NCBI GenBank assembly: GCA_013138615.1
Contig: WTCK01000064.1
Location: forward strand, 1 to 8,307
DNA from: Candidatus Thorarchaeota archaeon
GTDB taxonomy: Archaea; Asgardarchaeota; Thorarchaeia; Thorarchaeales; Thorarchaeaceae
Direction of reading: 5' to 3'
Length of the DNA stretch: 8,307 nucleotides
The notes under the pieces were generated by a model, which made no database searches, was not told the DNA's origin, and saw only the letters and a list, made by a program, of their open reading frames with translations. Both the position numbers and the translations under genes were made by a program. Position 1 is the first letter of the stretch. Every line of letters starts with the position of its first letter. Shown one piece after another: positions 5,208-8,307 of this stretch.

Positions 5208-5236
5208 ATCTCATTCCGGGCGCCATCATTTCTTCT

Positions 5237-6301
5237 TCAAGGAGTAACAGAATTTGTGCTGCGGGTTCCCTTGTCATCCGAGAAAGTCACCTCGCCGATA
5301 TAGTTGGTAAGTATCATCTCCTTGACAATATTGCGATCGCGGGTGTGTCCCAATATCCACATTAGCTTCACTAAAGCAGCCTCAGAGGTCATGTCATGCG
5401 CACTCAATGCCCCCACATCCAACGCAGCTTTTCCTACCTCATAGAGGGACAGGTCCGTCTGTCCGAAAGCACATTGCGTACTCATCAATACTGAGCAGCC
5501 TGCAGAAATCGCCTGTTTGATCGGCCCTGTAAGGGCGTTCTCTTGGGTTGGGATGTTGCCATAGCCATAACCTTCGATGACAATCCCATGATACGCCATG
5601 TCAACTATTCGCGAGATGACACTAGGAGGAATCCCTGGGAAGACCTTCAAGAGAAACACCCGATCATCAAGTCGAGTGTCGAAGCGAGGTATGAGATCGT
5701 GTCGTTTTGTTCTGCCCTCATAGAGTACTATGTCGCGAGCCAGCGTTCCCAAGGGGGTAGGATCGACCGAGTCGAAGGCGTCATGAGCTCTATCTCTAAG
5801 CTTCTTTACCCGAGTCGCCCGATGAATCTCTCCATTGAAGACTATGCACGTTTCGCCCAAATCAGCCCAAGCTGCAACTCTTAGCGCATCCCTAAGGTTT
5901 CTAGGCCCATCACTCCACGGCATTGAAGCGGGTATTTGCGATCCAGTGAAGACGATTGGTTTTCCGAAGTCCTGAATCATGAAACTCACGGCTGAAGCCG
6001 TATACACCATCGTGTCCGTCCCATGTAGAACCACGAAACCGGCCAAGTTGGGTATCTCTTCGTACGCCGTCTTGATGCAACTTGCAACCTCCTGCCAATG
6101 ATGAGGTTGTGCATTTGCTGAGTCAAGCTGGAACAGTTCCCTTTTGATGACCTCTATCTTGCCCATGCCTTCTGGTAGGTATGACAACAGTGTATCCACG
6201 GACAAACTAGGCCGATAGGCTTGAACTTCAGAGTCATAGATACTGGCAATTGTACCGCCCGTTGGAATAATGCAGACTCTGACTGGTTCGTCTTGGGACA
6301 T
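5237..6301 (-). CDS. ansA: Type I L-asparaginase (AnsA-like)
   Basis: It hydrolyses L-asparagine to aspartate and ammonia in the cytoplasm. The 354 residues cover the whole asparaginase fold. The first catalytic Thr lies in PTGGTIAS (13-20, T17), a substrate-binding Ser in LDSANA (59-64), and the second Thr-Asp pair in HGTDTM (93-98, T95 and D96). The catalytic Lys lies in VKKLRD (165-170). TGSQIP (119-124) and the C-terminal STQCAFGQTDLS and AHDMTSEAALVKL complete the type I pattern. GatD, the asparaginase-like subunit of archaeal Glu-tRNA(Gln) amidotransferase, is a close relative. It normally carries an extra N-terminal domain of about 80 residues and has GAQRSS rather than GSQIP, so plain asparaginase is favoured. 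The start ATG (6299-6301) has GGGAG 7 bases upstream. A TATA-like GGATAAG lies at 6337-6343 (minus strand). Confidence 0.88.
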   Translation of the reverse strand: MSQDEPVRVCIIPTGGTIASIYDSEVQAYRPSLSVDTLLSYLPEGMGKIEVIKRELFQLDSANAQPHHWQEVASCIKTAYEEIPNLAGFVVLHGTDTMVYTASAVSFMIQDFGKPIVFTGSQIPASMPWSDGPRNLRDALRVAAWADLGETCIVFNGEIHRATRVKKLRDRAHDAFDSVDPTPLGTLARDIVLYEGRTKRHDLIPRFDTRLDDRVFLLKVFPGIPPSVISRIVDMAYHGIVIEGYGYGNIPTQENALTGPIKQAISAGCSVLMSTQCAFGQTDLSLYEVGKAALDVGALSAHDMTSEAALVKLMWILGHTRDRNIVKEMILTNYIGEVTFSDDKGTRSTNSVTP

Positions 6302-6336
6302 AGTTTAACTCCCAATTATCTGACCTAGGACTCCAT

Positions 6337-6343
6337 CTTATCC
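6337..6343 (-). promoter_or_regulatory. Candidate TATA box for the asparaginase gene
   Basis: On the minus strand this reads GGATAAG. A start about 26 bases further would lie near 6313, giving a leader of about 12 bases that still contains the GGGAG ribosome-binding site before ATG 6301. The match to consensus is moderate. Confidence 0.35.
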
Positions 6344-6383
6344 GTGTTGTGGCCAAGTTACTAGCGTCCTTTTGTCAGAAAGC

Positions 6384-6395
6384 AAAGTAAAAAGC
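6384..6395 (+). promoter_or_regulatory. Candidate TATA box for the geranylgeranyl reductase gene (leaderless)
   Basis: AGTAAAAAG (6386-6394) is AT-rich and centred about 27 bases before the ATG at 6418. A normal archaeal spacing puts the transcription start at or next to the start codon, so the mRNA would be leaderless. This agrees with the absence of a Shine-Dalgarno site in front of this ATG. Confidence 0.45.
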
Positions 6396-6417
6396 CACCG
6401 AGCACACGGAAATCCTA

Positions 6418-7620
6418 ATGCACGACCTCGTAATCGTCGGCGGTGGACCTGCCGGAGCATCATGCGCAAGAAGAGCTGCTCTCCACGGGCTTGATGTTGT
6501 GCTACTTGAAAAGAGTGTCCATCCGCGTGACAAACTTTGCGGCGGCGGATTGGCTCCTCATGTCAAGGATCTAGTGGATTTCGATATCAGTGAAGTAATT
6601 GAACATGATATCTACGCAGTACGTCTAATCTCACCCTCAGGAAGGCGGCTGTATCTCAAACGAGAAACTCAAGCAGGATACACTGTGAAGAGACACAAGT
6701 TCGACCACCACCTATTGAAGAAAGCAGAAGAAGCAGGCGCTCGGGTTGAACAAGACACAGAGGTTGTCGCCATTGAACAGCTGAAGTCCGGAATCAGAGT
6801 ACTCACGAAAGGCGACTCATACAGGGCGCCCCTGCTGGTCGCGGCTGACGGAGTCAATGGTGTCGTAGCTCGGAGCCTTGGAATCCGGAAGAGATGGCCT
6901 TCTGATCAGGTCGGCCTATGCATTGCAGCGGATGTGCCCGTGGATCCCGGCGAAATTGAGAGAATCATGTCAGTTTCTGAAGAAGAGAACCGCATGCCTA
7001 TCGAGATCCACTTTGGGCAAGTGAAGTGGGGTTATGCTTGGTGCTTCCCAAAACGAGATGAGTTGAGTGTCGGAGTGGGGTGTAGAATGGACAGGATGTC
7101 CAACCTCAAAGAGAGTTGGCGTGATTTTGTATCAATGCTGGAACGAACAAGGGGAATCCAAATCAACCTCGACTCTACGAGATCCTTCAGAGTTCCTCTT
7201 GGCGGATGCGAGAAAAGGGTAATTGGACGTCGAACAATGCTAATCGGAGACGCAGCTGGGCTTGTTTCCCCATTCTCGGGTGAAGGAATATACTACGCGA
7301 TAGAATCTGGGCAGATTGCAGCGGATGTCGCGAAAGACATGACGACAGCCCGTAATCCAGTTCTTGTGAGAAACTACCAAAATATCATCAAGAAATCAAT
7401 GTGCCGCAATCTTGACGCAGCGATGTTCATATCCAACATACTTTACAAGTCCTCCAGCAACACGGAGTTAGTGTGCAAAATCGCCCAAGAAGATCCAGTG
7501 ATGGGTGAGTTGATGCTTGATATAATTGCGAACACGAAACCTATGCCTGAACTCAAGATTGCATTAATCAAGCGCTTAGTTACGCGTCATCCTCTGAAAG
7601 CGTTGAGGCTGGGAGTCTGA
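6418..7620 (+). CDS. Geranylgeranyl reductase family flavoprotein (membrane-lipid saturation)
   Basis: Members of this family use FAD and a reductant to saturate the double bonds of geranylgeranyl chains; in archaea the main substrate is digeranylgeranylglycerophospholipid, giving saturated ether-lipid membranes. The 400 residues show the FAD-binding Rossmann motif VIVGGGPAGASCARRA (5-20) with the ribose-binding acid E31, and KLCGGGLAP (39-47), the family's cysteine-glycine motif. ADGVNGVVAR (143-152) follows. WGYAWCFPK (204-212) matches the conserved Y/W-x-W-x-F-P. The second FAD motif is MLIGDAAGLVSPFSGEGIYY (274-293). The C-terminal helical part is typical. Length is normal for the family. 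The substrate could also be another geranylgeranyl compound such as a quinone or chlorophyll-type chain; lipid is the archaeal default. It is divergent from the asparaginase gene and convergent with RNase Z. Confidence 0.9.
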   Translation: MHDLVIVGGGPAGASCARRAALHGLDVVLLEKSVHPRDKLCGGGLAPHVKDLVDFDISEVIEHDIYAVRLISPSGRRLYLKRETQAGYTVKRHKFDHHLLKKAEEAGARVEQDTEVVAIEQLKSGIRVLTKGDSYRAPLLVAADGVNGVVARSLGIRKRWPSDQVGLCIAADVPVDPGEIERIMSVSEEENRMPIEIHFGQVKWGYAWCFPKRDELSVGVGCRMDRMSNLKESWRDFVSMLERTRGIQINLDSTRSFRVPLGGCEKRVIGRRTMLIGDAAGLVSPFSGEGIYYAIESGQIAADVAKDMTTARNPVLVRNYQNIIKKSMCRNLDAAMFISNILYKSSSNTELVCKIAQEDPVMGELMLDIIANTKPMPELKIALIKRLVTRHPLKALRLGV

Positions 7621-7643
7621 TACGCTCACGAGATTCCTGCTGT

Positions 7644-8307
7644 TCAGATGTTCGGGAGGATAACCTCGCGTGTGCCATCCTTATCCATTTTGATTCTCAT
7701 GAGGTCTCTAGCGAGGATTGTGTTTGGATTGATGGATAAGGCCTCTTTGATTATGACTGCACCATCCTCATAGCGAGGGCTATAATGAGTAAGAGCAAGC
7801 AGCTTCACGCCGGCATCGAGAGCTAACTGAGCTGCCGCTGCTGCAGTAGTATGGCCCCTCTCCTCCGCTAGGTCTGCGTGCTCCGACGTATACATTGCTT
7901 CACAAATCAGTAGATCAGCATCGGTCGCTGCCTGTTTCAACGATTGACATGGACGAGTGTCGCCTGAATACACAATCTTGATTGGGGGAGGCTTTGAACC
8001 TGTCACCTCTTCGGGCTGAATCGTTCTGCCATCTGCAAGCTCAACCTCTTGACCCTCTGACAATGCCTGCCAGTGCGGGCCTTTGGGAATGCCAAGACTT
8101 TTGGCTGCTTCTGGCAGGAAAGAGCCCGTAGGTCGCTGATACACAACTTCGTAGCCGAGTGCGTAACCTCGATGGTCAACCTCGAAGGCGTTAACGCGGA
8201 GGTTATCAACCTCGAAGATGGGACCCTCATTTATTCCAGATACAGTGGTTTCGAAGGTGGTACCAAAGTTCATTGTATTCTGAGCCGATTTAACATACTG
8301 GATTAGT
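7644..8307 (-). CDS. rnz: Ribonuclease Z (tRNA 3' end processing), 5' end outside window
   Basis: RNase Z is a metallo-beta-lactamase-fold endonuclease that removes 3' trailers from pre-tRNA. The frame is open to the right edge: codons upstream of the ATG at 8273 continue without a stop (LIQYVKSAQNT), so that ATG is internal. About 220 residues are visible, and roughly 90 N-terminal residues carrying the HxHxDH zinc motif lie outside. Visible family marks: VDHRGYALGYEV, RPTGSFLPEAAKSLGIPKGP, KIVYSGDTRP (metal-bridging Asp at 7959-7961), ADLLICEAMY, GHTTAAAAAQLA and LTHYSPRYED (zinc-binding His at 7785-7787). In many homologues ICEA reads IHEA; this residue is not a metal ligand. The stop (TAA, 7644-7646) is 23 bases from the geranylgeranyl reductase stop, convergent. 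Confidence 0.93.
   Translation of the reverse strand, partial: LIQYVKSAQNTMNFGTTFETTVSGINEGPIFEVDNLRVNAFEVDHRGYALGYEVVYQRPTGSFLPEAAKSLGIPKGPHWQALSEGQEVELADGRTIQPEEVTGSKPPPIKIVYSGDTRPCQSLKQAATDADLLICEAMYTSEHADLAEERGHTTAAAAAQLALDAGVKLLALTHYSPRYEDGAVIIKEALSINPNTILARDLMRIKMDKDGTREVILPNI

Larger units (their letters stand above)
5079..5225 (+). tRNA. tRNA-Ser (anticodon GGA) with two introns
   Basis: Acceptor stem GCCCGGA (5079-5085) pairs perfectly with TCCGGGC (5215-5221); discriminator G (5222) and an encoded CCA (5223-5225) follow. D stem is GCC 5088-5090 / GGC 5101-5103. Anticodon stem GCAGC 5105-5109 pairs with GCTGC 5149-5153 only if 5116-5147 is removed, giving loop CUGGAAA with anticodon GGA (5112-5114). 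The long variable arm CTCC-TTTG-GGAG (5155-5166) identifies a class II tRNA, so serine. The T stem ATGAG 5169-5173 pairs with CTCAT 5210-5214 only if a second insert, 5179-5207, is removed, giving loop UUCGAAU. The mature RNA is 86 bases including CCA, normal for tRNA-Ser. It reads UCC and UCU codons. The tRNA ends 11 bases from the convergent asparaginase stop; the T-rich ATCATTTCTTCTT beyond it may end transcription. Confidence 0.93.

Noticed and set aside
5031..5303. Plus-strand open frame of 90 codons
   Set aside because: It spans the whole tRNA-Ser gene and the end of the asparaginase gene, so it is a by-product of those sequences.
5543..5884. Plus-strand open frame of 113 codons
   Set aside because: It is antisense to the middle of the asparaginase gene, which carries all catalytic motifs.
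5237..6301. Annotation as GatD
   Set aside because: The extra N-terminal domain and the GatD-type GAQRSS motif are missing; type I asparaginase fits better.
8176..8217. Direct repeat TCAACCTCGAAG at 8176-8187 and 8206-8217
   Set aside because: It lies in the RNase Z coding sequence and simply encodes FEVD twice; no independent element is needed.
1..8307. CRISPR array, insertion sequence, phage or defence genes
   Set aside because: No repeat-spacer pattern, terminal inverted repeats, transposase, integrase or defence-type domains were seen.

Overview
The window looks like a piece of an archaeal chromosome. The evidence is a set of archaeal genes: tRNA(Ile2) agmatinylcytidine synthetase (TiaS), a geranylgeranyl reductase of the membrane-lipid type, the archaeal uS13-uS4-uS11 ribosomal protein order, an archaeal-style RNase P RNA, and a tRNA split by introns with bulge-helix-bulge type junctions. 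Base composition is roughly balanced and short TATA-like promoters precede several genes. The lineage cannot be fixed from the sequence alone. An Asgard archaeon (for example Thorarchaeota-like) or a euryarchaeon are both possible; I lean weakly to Asgard.

Layout, left to right. Positions 1-172 hold the end of an unrecognised protein. About 250-530 is the RNase P RNA gene (plus strand). Then tsr3 (rRNA aminocarboxypropyltransferase, minus, 594-1139) is divergent from a small all-cysteine zinc protein (1206-1478), which overlaps tiaS (1475-2809) by ATGA. Convergent to tiaS is the operon uS13-uS4-uS11 (4349/4364 down to 2858, minus), with ATGA overlaps between all three genes and a clear TATA box at 4401-4410. 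A small unrecognised, possibly DNA-binding protein follows (4566-4973, plus). Next is a tRNA-Ser(GGA) gene with two introns (5079-5225, plus), then a type I L-asparaginase (5237-6301, minus). It is divergent from a geranylgeranyl reductase (6418-7620, plus). The 5'-truncated RNase Z gene (7644 to the right edge, minus) ends the window.

Most of the window concerns making and maturing the translation apparatus. RNase P RNA and RNase Z cut the two ends of pre-tRNA, TiaS modifies the tRNA-Ile2 wobble base, Tsr3 modifies small-subunit rRNA, three small-subunit proteins follow, and there is an intron-bearing tRNA-Ser. The asparaginase and the lipid reductase are metabolic genes.

The most notable observations are the tRNA-Ser with one intron in the anticodon loop and a second in the T-loop, and the 90-residue protein with eight evenly arranged zinc-ligand pairs, apparently two tandem cross-brace modules, translationally coupled to tiaS. 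Also notable is a perfect 9-bp direct repeat immediately upstream of the ribosomal operon TATA box. I found no mobile element, CRISPR array, phage gene or defence system.
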